Assembly: GCF_947631635.1 (NCBI RefSeq)
Contig: NZ_CANRMB010000009.1
Span: 40,172-104,171, forward strand
DNA from: an uncultured Dysosmobacter sp.
Lineage (GTDB): Bacteria; Bacillota; Clostridia; Oscillospirales; Oscillospiraceae
Length of the DNA stretch: 64,000 nucleotides
Reading direction: 5' to 3'
The notes under the pieces are model-generated. The model worked only from the letters and a program-made list of their open reading frames with translations. It was not told the origin of the DNA and ran no database searches. The position numbers and the translations under genes are program-made. Positions 57,272 through 64,000 of the stretch are shown here, in pieces; position 1 is the stretch's first letter, and each line of letters starts with the position of its first letter.

Positions 57272-57721
57272 ATGGCGCCGGATGAAATTTTGAAATACTG
57301 CCTTGAAAACCTTGATGGTACCGTTTTAGTCAGTAGTTGGGGTGAGCGCGGGATCTTCTACAATCCTGACGGAAAGCTGAAACGGGGCATTTATATCTTA
57401 ACTGTAAAGGAAAAAGATGGGGATCATGATAAGAGTTCGATATTGGACCGGAAAGATATTTACCGTGTGAATTTGGGGGTGCGGAAGGACACATTTTCCA
57501 GAATGTTCGGTCCAACGCCAAAGCGTCCTGCTAAGGGATGCACTGTCGAAATGGACTATGATTTTTCCTTGATAAACACAATTCTTCCGCATCCTGTTTA
57601 CGCCTGGATGGGATGGATTTGCGTTCTAAATCCATCCGAGGAGCGATTTGAAGAACTGAAACCGTTCATTCAGGAGGCGTATGAATGCGCAAAAGAAAAG
57701 TACGGAAAGAGAAAACTGTAA
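57272..57721 (+). CDS. DUF6194-like protein
   Basis: A 149-residue protein with APDEILKYCLENLDGTVLVS, SWGERGIFYNP, RVNLGVRKDTFSRMFG and FSLINTILPHPVYAWMGWI, the blocks of the DUF6194 family, which has no known reaction. The ATG at 57272 has AAAGGG upstream. It is 49 bases after the acetyltransferase gene and richer in A and T. Confidence 0.78.
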   Translation: MAPDEILKYCLENLDGTVLVSSWGERGIFYNPDGKLKRGIYILTVKEKDGDHDKSSILDRKDIYRVNLGVRKDTFSRMFGPTPKRPAKGCTVEMDYDFSLINTILPHPVYAWMGWICVLNPSEERFEELKPFIQEAYECAKEKYGKRKL

Positions 57722-57767
57722 TGTTGTTTTGAATCTTGGCAGCAGGGGAGAGGGACAAATCCCCGCC

Positions 57768-57796
57768 TTGACCTGACCGCCGGAATAGGGTACAAT
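57768..57796 (+). promoter_or_regulatory. Promoter of the glycosyltransferase-ligase pair
   Basis: TTGACC at 57768-57773, 17-base spacer, TACAAT at 57791-57796. Confidence 0.65.
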
Positions 57797-57836
57797 CAAG
57801 TTGTCCCCATGGTGTCATCTCTGAAGGAGGGGTATT

Positions 57837-58853
57837 ATGCCAAGCATTTCTGTGATCGTTCCCGTCTACCAGGCAGAGAAATACGTGAAAAAGTGTGTGG
57901 AAAACGTGGTCAAGCAGACCTTTTCCGACTGGGAGCTGCTGCTGATCGACGACGGCTGCACCGATGCCTCTCCCGCCATCTGCGAGGCCTGCGCGGCGGA
58001 GGATGACCGCATCCGGGTATTTCACCAGGAGCGGAACGCCGGCGTCAGCGAAGCCCGGAACCGGGGCCTGCGGGAGGCCAGAGGCGCGTATATCGCGTTT
58101 TTGGATGCGGACGACCGCCTGGAATTCCGGGCACTGGAGACACTGTGGTGCCTGCGGGAGCAGAGCGGCGCGGATACCGTGGGCTGCGCTCACCTGAATC
58201 TAAGCCCTGACGGCGGCACATCCGTGGAAAAGCTGCTGCCTGCCGGGGTGTATGACGGGCAGGGCATCCGAGAGGGCATCGTGTATCCGCTTCTGGGAGA
58301 CCGCCTGCGGGTGCCGGTGTTCAACGGCTTTATCTGGCGGTACCTGTTCTCCGCCGAGATCCTCCGCTCCGCAAACATCACCTTTGAAGGGGCCTATCTG
58401 GAGGACGAGCTGTTCCTGATGGAGTATTTCTGCAACGCCCACAAGCTGGCGGTGACGGAACAGCCGTTGTACCGCTACCTGCTGAATCCCGCATCAGCGA
58501 CCCATAAATATATGAAGGACTTTATGCAAGTCTTTGGCCGCTTTATGGAGCGGAAGGAGGCTCTGGTGAAAAAATACGGCCTGGAGGAGGCGCGGCCCCA
58601 GTGGCGGGAGAATTCCAACTGGGCCGGACTGCTGATCGCCATCGGCAACGAATATGCCCGGGGGAACGACAAGCCCCTTTCGCAGAAGCGGAAGGCCGTG
58701 GAGACCCTCTGCCGCCGCCCGGAGATGGCGGAGGCCATCGCCGGATTAAAGCCGGAGGGCCTGAACCGCAACAAACAGCTGGTGGCCGATCTGGTGCGGG
58801 GCGGGCATTTCCGCCTTCTGACACAGCTGTACCGTTTGAAAAACCGTATCTGA
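57837..58853 (+). CDS. Family 2 glycosyltransferase
   Basis: A 338-residue GT-A enzyme: SVIVPVYQAEKYVKKCVENV, LLLIDDGCTDASP (nucleotide-sugar Asp), ERNAGVSEARNRGLREA and AFLDADDRLEF (the DxD-type metal site), then a helical C-terminal part. It adds a sugar to a surface glycan precursor at the cytoplasmic face. GGAGGGG lies before the ATG. 21 bases to the next gene, an O-antigen ligase-like protein, so both belong to cell-surface polysaccharide synthesis. Confidence 0.92.
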   Translation: MPSISVIVPVYQAEKYVKKCVENVVKQTFSDWELLLIDDGCTDASPAICEACAAEDDRIRVFHQERNAGVSEARNRGLREARGAYIAFLDADDRLEFRALETLWCLREQSGADTVGCAHLNLSPDGGTSVEKLLPAGVYDGQGIREGIVYPLLGDRLRVPVFNGFIWRYLFSAEILRSANITFEGAYLEDELFLMEYFCNAHKLAVTEQPLYRYLLNPASATHKYMKDFMQVFGRFMERKEALVKKYGLEEARPQWRENSNWAGLLIAIGNEYARGNDKPLSQKRKAVETLCRRPEMAEAIAGLKPEGLNRNKQLVADLVRGGHFRLLTQLYRLKNRI

Positions 58854-58874
58854 CGAAACGAGGACGAATTTTTT

Positions 58875-60401
58875 ATGACGCTTCTGCGGGAAAGTTATCT
58901 GTATCATCTGTGGCTGACGCTGTGCGCTGTGTACGAGGACAGCGCCATCCACCGTGTGCTAAAGGCCGCCGGCGGTTGGTGTAACCGCCAGATCGATGAG
59001 AGCCGTGTCCTGCGGCCCCTGTGCCGGGAGGGCGTCGTGGCCCGGGCGTGGCCGGACAGCTGTCTGTGCCGCCTGCTGACCGCGCTGGTAAACCTGCCCG
59101 GCCAACTGCTGCACAAGCTGTACAACGCGCTGCCCCTGACTTTTGAGGACAGCTTTTTTGCCCGGCTGGTCTTTGAGATGGGGGATGAGACGGCCATCGC
59201 CCAGTTCTGGTGTATCTGCCTGCTGTGGATCATTCCGTTTACCTATTGGAACAATGCGTACAGCCTGCTGGGCTTTGCGGCCCTGCTGGTGCTGTTCCAC
59301 GCGGGGGCTATGCACCGGAAGGACCTCCGGCTGGATCTGGCGAATATCGGATTTTATCCTCTGGTGCTGTTTGGCGCCATGTTTCTGGCGGTGTTTTTCT
59401 CCTATGCGCCGTCCCTGTCCCTGCGGTTCCTGTTCTATCATATCTCCGCGGCCCTCTGCGTCCTGGTGACGGTGAGCGCTGTCCGCTGTACAGAGGATCT
59501 GAAACGCCTGACCGTAGGCGGCGCCGTCTGCGTGGCAGTGTCCGGTGCCTACGGCATCGTCCAGCGCATCCAGGGCGTGGAGGTCAGCCGCTCCACTGTG
59601 GACCTGAGGGTCAATGCCGGAATGCCCGGACGGGTGGAATCCTACTTTGACAACGCGAATACCTTTGCGGAAGTTTTGATCCTGCTGCTGCCCCTGGTGC
59701 TGGCGCTGATTTTGTGCTCCAGGCGCCTGTTCAGCAAGCTGGTGGCATCCGGCGTATTTGTTGTGGGCATTGCGGCCTTGGGCATGACCTATTCCCGGGC
59801 AAGCTGGGTGGGCATGGCCTGCGCCATGGTGGTCTTGGTGTTTTTGTGGAAGCCTAAGCTGATCCCGGCGTTTGCGGTGCTGTGCTGTCTGGCGGTCCCG
59901 TTTTTGCCGACGACGATCTGGAACCGCATCCTGACCATCGCCAATCCGGCGGATTCCTCCACCGCCAGCCGCATACCGCTGCTCAAAGCGGCCATAGAGG
60001 TCATCCGCAGCCGGCCCCTCTGGGGGGCGGGCCTGGGAACTGCCGCGCCCCAGGCATACATTTCCGAGTGGAATCTCTACCACGCGGATTTTCCCTATGT
60101 TCATTCTCATAACTTCTATTTGGAGGTTTGGGTAGAGGCTGGTTTGCTGGGTGTGGTCGGCTTCGTGGCCTCCATGCTCTGGAACATCAAGCGAGCCGCC
60201 CACACAGTCCGCCACTGCGCGGATTCCACCGCACGCACCATCACCTGCGCGGCGGCGGCGGCCCTGTGCGGCGCCATGGTCTGCGGCCTGGCGGATTATC
60301 TCTGGAACTACCCCCGCGTCATGTGTATTTTCTGGTTCGTTTTCGCGGTGGCTTTAGCGGGTGTGAAGATCTGCCGCACAGAGGGCAAAGAAACCCCTTG
60401 A
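58875..60401 (+). CDS. O-antigen ligase/polymerase family membrane protein
   Basis: A 508-residue protein with about twelve membrane helices after an unusual soluble start of about 110 residues. GRVESYFDNANTFAEVL, GMTYSRASWVGM (the Ser/Arg stretch) and the large outer loop with PLWGAGLG and FPYVHSHNFYLEVWVEAGLL are the Wzy_C (O-antigen ligase) signatures. It joins or polymerises lipid-linked glycans outside the membrane. Partner of the glycosyltransferase. Confidence 0.9.
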   Translation: MTLLRESYLYHLWLTLCAVYEDSAIHRVLKAAGGWCNRQIDESRVLRPLCREGVVARAWPDSCLCRLLTALVNLPGQLLHKLYNALPLTFEDSFFARLVFEMGDETAIAQFWCICLLWIIPFTYWNNAYSLLGFAALLVLFHAGAMHRKDLRLDLANIGFYPLVLFGAMFLAVFFSYAPSLSLRFLFYHISAALCVLVTVSAVRCTEDLKRLTVGGAVCVAVSGAYGIVQRIQGVEVSRSTVDLRVNAGMPGRVESYFDNANTFAEVLILLLPLVLALILCSRRLFSKLVASGVFVVGIAALGMTYSRASWVGMACAMVVLVFLWKPKLIPAFAVLCCLAVPFLPTTIWNRILTIANPADSSTASRIPLLKAAIEVIRSRPLWGAGLGTAAPQAYISEWNLYHADFPYVHSHNFYLEVWVEAGLLGVVGFVASMLWNIKRAAHTVRHCADSTARTITCAAAAALCGAMVCGLADYLWNYPRVMCIFWFVFAVALAGVKICRTEGKETP

Positions 60402-60428
60402 CTTTGGCAGATAAATCGGTAAAATAAT

Positions 60429-60454
60429 GATGGGCCAGGGATTCCTGGCCCATC
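60429..60454 (+). terminator. Terminator after the ligase gene
   Basis: GATGGGCCAGG pairs perfectly with CCTGGCCCATC across GATT. The T run is missing. Confidence 0.7.
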
Positions 60455-60550
60455 TAACGAGTATGATTTTGTGGCTGAAGAAGTCAATAGGAAGGAAAGA
60501 CTTGAACCCAAGGATTTCCGTGCTATAATAAAATACATTGAGATTAAATA

Positions 60551-60589
60551 TTCAGGATTAGCGCAGTCGGCAGCGCGGGTGGTTTGGGA
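60551..60589 (+). pseudogene. 5' half of a second tRNA-Pro
   Basis: TTCAGGATTAGCGCAGTCGG and the following bases up to GGTTTGGGA repeat the 5' half of the intact tRNA-Pro (60744) with about seven differences, including the upstream AATAT. The match ends at the anticodon loop; the 3' half is replaced by unrelated sequence (60590-60743), in which I see no gene. The acceptor strand no longer fits a partner. Confidence 0.75.
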
Positions 60590-60743
60590 GTGCGGCTCCG
60601 CCTATCCATGATAGGAATGTCAGAAGCCCGGAAAGCCTTGGAACACGGGCGTTTGCGGGATTTTCTCAGAACGCCGAACCGGGCAAGGAAACCTCTTTGA
60701 CCACATGAATGACCACAGACAGCAGAACTTTTGATTTGAATAT

Positions 60744-60819
60744 CCGGGTGTAGCGCAGTTGGTAGCGCGGATGGTTTGGGACCATCAGGCCGCAGGTTCG
60801 AACCCTGTCACTCGGACCA
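60744..60819 (+). tRNA. tRNA-Pro(UGG)
   Basis: 76 bases: acceptor CCGGGTG with CACTCGG (one G-T), D-arm GCGC..GCGC, anticodon arm GATGG-TTTGGGA-CCATC with anticodon TGG, T-arm GCAGG-TTCGAAC-CCTGT, discriminator A and encoded CCA. All arms close. Confidence 0.96.
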
Positions 60820-60824
60820 AAAAT

Positions 60825-60860
60825 CGCAGAAAAACCGCCTGAAAAGGCGGTTTTTCTGCG
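60825..60860 (+). terminator. Terminator of tRNA-Pro
   Basis: CGCAGAAAAACCGCCT pairs perfectly with AGGCGGTTTTTCTGCG across GAAA. Confidence 0.9.
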
Positions 60861-61060
60861 TTAAAAGTTCAATTATGCAATGTGTCGTATCTCTCGTGCC
60901 GGAACTCTCAAATACGGTTTTCCTAACTCTTTATGCTATGGCTTTATTCTTTGTTTATAGAGACGCACGAGCTGCATTTAAATACTTGATGCCGCTTTAA
61001 AGAGAGATAGTTTTGTGGTAAAATAGGGAAAAGTTTTTTCTGCCTGACAGGAGGTCCCAG

Positions 61061-61471
61061 ATGATAAGAGAAATCATGAGAGACGAAACCCTTCTTGCCC
61101 GAAAGGCGGAGCCGGCCACTCCGGAAGATCTGCCCGTGGCTCAGGACTTGCTGGACACGCTTGCGGCCAACAAGGAACACTGCGTGGGGATGGCAGCCAA
61201 TATGATCGGCGTCAACAAGCGCATCATCGTCTTTGATAACGAGAGCACATACATGGTGATGTTCAACCCAGAGATTATCAAGCGTTCTGGCCCCTATCAG
61301 GCGGAGGAAGGCTGTCTGTCCCTTGAGGGCAGCCGATCGGCAAAGCGCTGGAAGTCTATCAAGGTACGATACCAGAACGAGAAATTCCAGAAGCGGTTCA
61401 AAACTTTTACCGGTTGGACGGCCCAGATCATCCAGCATGAGGTGGATCACTGCGAGGGGATCATTATCTAA
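61061..61471 (+). CDS. Peptide deformylase-like protein
   Basis: A 136-residue protein with the deformylase motifs EEGCLSLEG (Cys metal ligand) and IQHEVDHCEG (HExxH ligands and Glu). Motif 1 reads VGMAANMIGV where classical enzymes have GxGLAAxQxG, so the oxyanion Gln is a Met. It is shorter than the usual 150-170. CAGGAGG precedes the ATG. This variant occurs in Clostridia and is probably a deformylase paralogue; true activity is uncertain. It starts a unit with the flavoprotein gene 13 bases on. Confidence 0.82.
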   Translation: MIREIMRDETLLARKAEPATPEDLPVAQDLLDTLAANKEHCVGMAANMIGVNKRIIVFDNESTYMVMFNPEIIKRSGPYQAEEGCLSLEGSRSAKRWKSIKVRYQNEKFQKRFKTFTGWTAQIIQHEVDHCEGIII

Positions 61472-61484
61472 GGGGGCAAAGCGT

Positions 61485-62132
61485 ATGAGTAAAAAAATCA
61501 TTGCGGTCAACGCCGGTCCGAGAAAAGGCTGGAACACGGACACCCTTATCACTGAGGCGGCCAAAGGTGCCGAATCCGCAGGGGCGACCGTGGAGAAATT
61601 CGACCTGTTCCGTTTGGAAAGGTACACCGGCTGCATTTCCTGTTTCGGCTGCAAAAGAGAGCAGAACAAGGGACACTGTGTCTGCCGCGACGGTCTGACG
61701 GAGGTACTGGATGCCATCCGCGAATCGGACGGGTTGATTATCGGCTCTCCCAACTATCTCGGGGAGATGACGGCCTCCTTCCGGGCTCTTTATGAGCGCC
61801 TTGTGTTCCAAAATCTGACCTATAACCGGGAAACGCCCTGCTGTAACCAGAGACCGATCCCCGTGCTGCTGATCATGACCAGCAACGCACCGGACACGGC
61901 TTACATGAATCTTCTGCAAAACTATCAGCGGACGCTGAGTGGATTTGTGGGGCCCACGGAGCTCCTCGTCAGCGGGGATACCCTCCAGCTCAAGGATTAC
62001 AGCAAGATGGATTGGCCTTGGTCGATATTTGACCCCGAGGCGAAAACACTCCGGCATGAGACTGTATTCCCACAGGAATGCAAGAAGGCGTATGAGATGG
62101 GCGCTGCGCTGGTCACGAAGATGCAAGTGTGA
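61485..62132 (+). CDS. Iron-sulfur flavoprotein / NADPH-dependent FMN reductase family
   Basis: A 215-residue flavodoxin-fold protein: KIIAVNAGPRKGWNTDTLI (FMN phosphate loop), then TGCISCFGCKREQNKGHC, a compact Cys motif that in Isf-type flavoproteins binds a 4Fe-4S cluster, and GLIIGSPNYLGEM. Probably an electron carrier or quinone/disulfide reductase. ATG at 61485 with AGGGGGC upstream; the longer frame through the deformylase gene is rejected. Confidence 0.87.
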   Translation: MSKKIIAVNAGPRKGWNTDTLITEAAKGAESAGATVEKFDLFRLERYTGCISCFGCKREQNKGHCVCRDGLTEVLDAIRESDGLIIGSPNYLGEMTASFRALYERLVFQNLTYNRETPCCNQRPIPVLLIMTSNAPDTAYMNLLQNYQRTLSGFVGPTELLVSGDTLQLKDYSKMDWPWSIFDPEAKTLRHETVFPQECKKAYEMGAALVTKMQV

Positions 62133-62154
62133 TTGAATATAAACTCATTTTTTG

Positions 62155-62183
62155 TTGTAATTTGTATTGCTATAAACTATAAT
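62155..62183 (+). promoter_or_regulatory. Promoter of the NTase-DUF262 pair
   Basis: TTGTAA at 62155-62160, 17-base spacer, TATAAT at 62178-62183. AT-rich surroundings. Confidence 0.7.
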
Positions 62184-62233
62184 GCATTTAGCACTGATCA
62201 ATATTTTAAACGGTGGTCTGTGGGGTAAAAATA

Positions 62234-62824
62234 GTGGAACGAGACATTGAAATAATTAAGAAAGAGTTAGAAAGTCTCCCTACATCATTTTTTATAACAA
62301 AATGGATACTTGAACATACTCCATATATATTTGATACCCAAGAGACGGAATATATTCGTTGGCGCGAGGGGATTGCTCAGAAATTACGAATTGATCCAGC
62401 TGATATACTTATTACTGGCTCAGCGTCTCTTGGCTTTAGCTTAAATCCAAATAAAAACTTCAAAGCATTTAACGAAAAATCAGATGTTGATGTTAGCATA
62501 ATTTCACATCATTATTTCGATGTGGCATGGCACGATTTAATTTATACATCTCGCACCATTATACAACCCAAAATGAGAGAAGCTTTAGATGATCATAGAA
62601 AACGGCTAATATATTGGGGTACTATTGCTACTGATAAAATACTCCCTTTGTTATCATTTGGTACCGAATGGGACAATATTATTAAACAAAGCAAATCATA
62701 TCCTTTATTAGAAAACCGAAATATAAATTTTAGAATTTATAAGGATAAGCTCGCTGTACGTAACTATCTTGCGATAAGCGTGGATAATCGCAAAAATGCT
62801 TTGTTGGAGGAGAAGTTGAGATGA
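62234..62824 (+). CDS. Nucleotidyltransferase-fold protein partnered with DUF262
   Basis: A 196-residue protein. Residues about 61-95 read ILITGSASLGFSLNPNKN...KSDVDVSII: a GS motif on a helix start followed after about 20 residues by the DxD pair, as in pol-beta-type nucleotidyltransferases; a third acidic residue may lie in a later strand (FRIYKDKLAV). Start GTG at 62234 with GGGG eight bases upstream. The gene is strongly AT-rich in a GC-rich genome and overlaps the next by ATGA. It could be an antitoxin-type, CD-NTase-like or tRNA-modifying NTase; I cannot assign it. Confidence 0.7.
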   Translation: MERDIEIIKKELESLPTSFFITKWILEHTPYIFDTQETEYIRWREGIAQKLRIDPADILITGSASLGFSLNPNKNFKAFNEKSDVDVSIISHHYFDVAWHDLIYTSRTIIQPKMREALDDHRKRLIYWGTIATDKILPLLSFGTEWDNIIKQSKSYPLLENRNINFRIYKDKLAVRNYLAISVDNRKNALLEEKLR

Positions 62825-63852
62825 AAAACTATTTGGATACAACAACATATAATATTTCTTGGTTTAAGAAAGCTTTTGACGCAGGGGAATTGGAGATGAG
62901 TCCACCTTTTCAGAGAAACCCAGTATGGACAGATAAACAGAAAAGCTATTTAATTGACTCTGTTCTGAATGGATATCCAATCCCTGAGATATATATTCAG
63001 GAAAAAATATCTGCAGACGGAAGAAGAAAATACATTATTGTAGATGGACAGCAACGTATTCGATCTGTTCTTGGATTTATTGCTGGCGAATTTGAAATCT
63101 CTGAAGGAGAAAGCGACAAATGGAGTATGTGCTCTTTTGAAGATTTATCCGAAGCAGACAGGATAAATTTCTATTCTTATAGATTTGTTGTCCGAACTTT
63201 ACCAGATATTACTGATGATGAGATTAGGTCTATATTTCAGCGGATTAATAAAAATAATGTAGCGCTAAATGCACAAGAGCTACGACAATCGACATATAAT
63301 GGTGATTTTATTAAATCCATGAACCGTATTTCTGATAACGAGTATTGGAAGGATATTGGGCTCTTTTCGGCAGAAAAAGTCAGACGCATGATGGATGTTG
63401 AATACATCAGCGAGTTAGCGATTGCATTTCTGAATGGCCCGCAGAATAAAAAAGACAAATTAGATTATTACTATGTTATGTATGAAACAGAATATCCTGA
63501 TGTTGAGCACGTAGAAACAGTATTCAATAAGGTATGTAGTGAACTGATACAAGTTTTGCCAGAAATCAAAAAAACTCGCTGGAGTAAACTGATTGACTTT
63601 TATACGCTCTTTCTTGTTATGGCAGAAATAGAAAGTAAGTTGCCACTGGCTCAGGACAAGCGTGATCAGCTTCGAGAAAAGTTGTTGGAGTTTGGGAATA
63701 ATATTAGTGCGTATCAGAAGAAAATCGACGATGAAAAAGAAGATGTCCAAGAGAATGTGACTCTTTATGCCTCTGGTATCCGAAATTCTTCTGATCTTAA
63801 CGCCAGAAAGAATCGGTTTGCCGCACTTCAGAAAGAACTATTTGCTGATTAA
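62821..63852 (+). CDS. DUF262 (GmrSD N-terminal-like) protein
   Basis: A 343-residue protein with a DUF262 domain about 10-200: FDAGELEMSPPFQRNPVWTD, IPEIYIQ, YIIVDGQQRIRSVLGFI (the ParB-like DGQQR site) and IFQRINKNNVALNAQELRQS. The rest is helical. It lacks the C-terminal DUF1524 HNH nuclease of full GmrSD. DUF262 proteins are common in phage defence, where the DGQQR site hydrolyses nucleotides. Coupled to the NTase gene by ATGA; both are AT-rich, suggesting a transferred two-gene module. Confidence 0.88.
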   Translation: MKNYLDTTTYNISWFKKAFDAGELEMSPPFQRNPVWTDKQKSYLIDSVLNGYPIPEIYIQEKISADGRRKYIIVDGQQRIRSVLGFIAGEFEISEGESDKWSMCSFEDLSEADRINFYSYRFVVRTLPDITDDEIRSIFQRINKNNVALNAQELRQSTYNGDFIKSMNRISDNEYWKDIGLFSAEKVRRMMDVEYISELAIAFLNGPQNKKDKLDYYYVMYETEYPDVEHVETVFNKVCSELIQVLPEIKKTRWSKLIDFYTLFLVMAEIESKLPLAQDKRDQLREKLLEFGNNISAYQKKIDDEKEDVQENVTLYASGIRNSSDLNARKNRFAALQKELFAD

Positions 63853-64000
63853 TTTAGTGCCAACGAACAAAGAGCTACTATCAAAAACTGATGACAAACA
63901 TCAAGAATCACCGATATGGGTGCTGGTGCCGTCAAGAGTTATGCGCAAAATAGTTTGCAGACTCTGGCTGAATGAAGTCAGCCGGCAATAGAGACGTCTT
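63853..64000. other. Right end of the window, no supported feature
   Basis: AT-rich, then mixed composition from about 63910. A 40-residue frame to 63991 lacks a ribosome binding site and is not supported. It may be the edge of the island or a decayed gene. Confidence 0.4.

Noticed and set aside
63767..63991. Plus-strand frame at the right end
   Set aside because: It begins inside the DUF262 gene, has no ribosome binding site and matches nothing recognisable.
1..64000. CRISPR arrays
   Set aside because: No series of regularly spaced direct repeats of 24-40 bases was seen; the repeats present are inverted pairs or short motifs.

Overview
The window looks like a chromosome segment of a high-GC gut Bacillota, most likely an Oscillospiraceae relative (Flavonifractor/Lawsonibacter type). 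The evidence is AGGAGG-type ribosome binding sites, a SAM-I riboswitch on metK, a tRNA-Trp T-box, an L27 with the Prp-cleaved N-terminal extension next to prp, a clostridial-type feoAB operon with a Cys-rich partner, and many lipoprotein-anchored ABC binding proteins. Genus is an inference from gene style, not from a marker search.

Layout. 1-4212: right end of an integrated element (phage satellite or decayed prophage), with a replication protein end, repeats that may be an origin, small genes, an attenuator-like RNA, a scaffold gene, an HK97-type capsid gene, small genes (one frameshifted), and a duplicated 3' end of tRNA-Lys(UUU) as attachment site. 4.2-6.9 kb: LysM-CAP secreted protein, a tiny Cys-rich peptide, an acetyltransferase, a Gre factor. 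6.9-12.3 kb: livJHMGF branched-chain amino acid importer and a small membrane protein. 12.4-22.5 kb: a heterodimeric ABC exporter and a fused-permease ABC importer with a HAD phosphatase; both transcription units carry the same LacI-type palindrome. 22.7-25.2 kb: feoAB with a DtxR-like operator. 25.4-35.1 kb: glyoxalase-like protein, RCC1-like secreted protein, diaminopimelate decarboxylase, a selenium/sulfur module (yedF, cysteine desulfurase, DUF3343), Nudix, paralogous lipoproteins and a PstS-like binding protein. 35.2-44.5 kb: SSB-like protein, Mbeg1-like hydrolase, XRE regulator, T-box-controlled TrpB-type synthase, obg, rpmA-prp-rplU, a frameshifted HTH gene, aspartate racemase. 44.6-54.1 kb: nucleosidase pfs with a decayed luxS, ackA divergent from tmcAL, a PadR operon, a rhomboid-like protein lacking the serine, metK. 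54.2-61 kb: acetyltransferases, TPR-like protein, TfoX-C protein, glycosyltransferase, O-antigen ligase-like protein, tRNA-Pro beside half of a second tRNA-Pro. 61-64 kb: deformylase-like protein, iron-sulfur flavoprotein, then an AT-rich pair: a nucleotidyltransferase-fold protein overlapping a DUF262 protein.

The most interesting parts are the left element (replication protein, then own capsid, then att site, with no portal, terminase or tail in view), its conditional-terminator-like RNA in front of the capsid genes, the NTase-DUF262 pair as a candidate defence module, the stack of perfect hairpins in front of obg, two families of MITE-like elements, and the luxS remnant whose start codon reads ATA.
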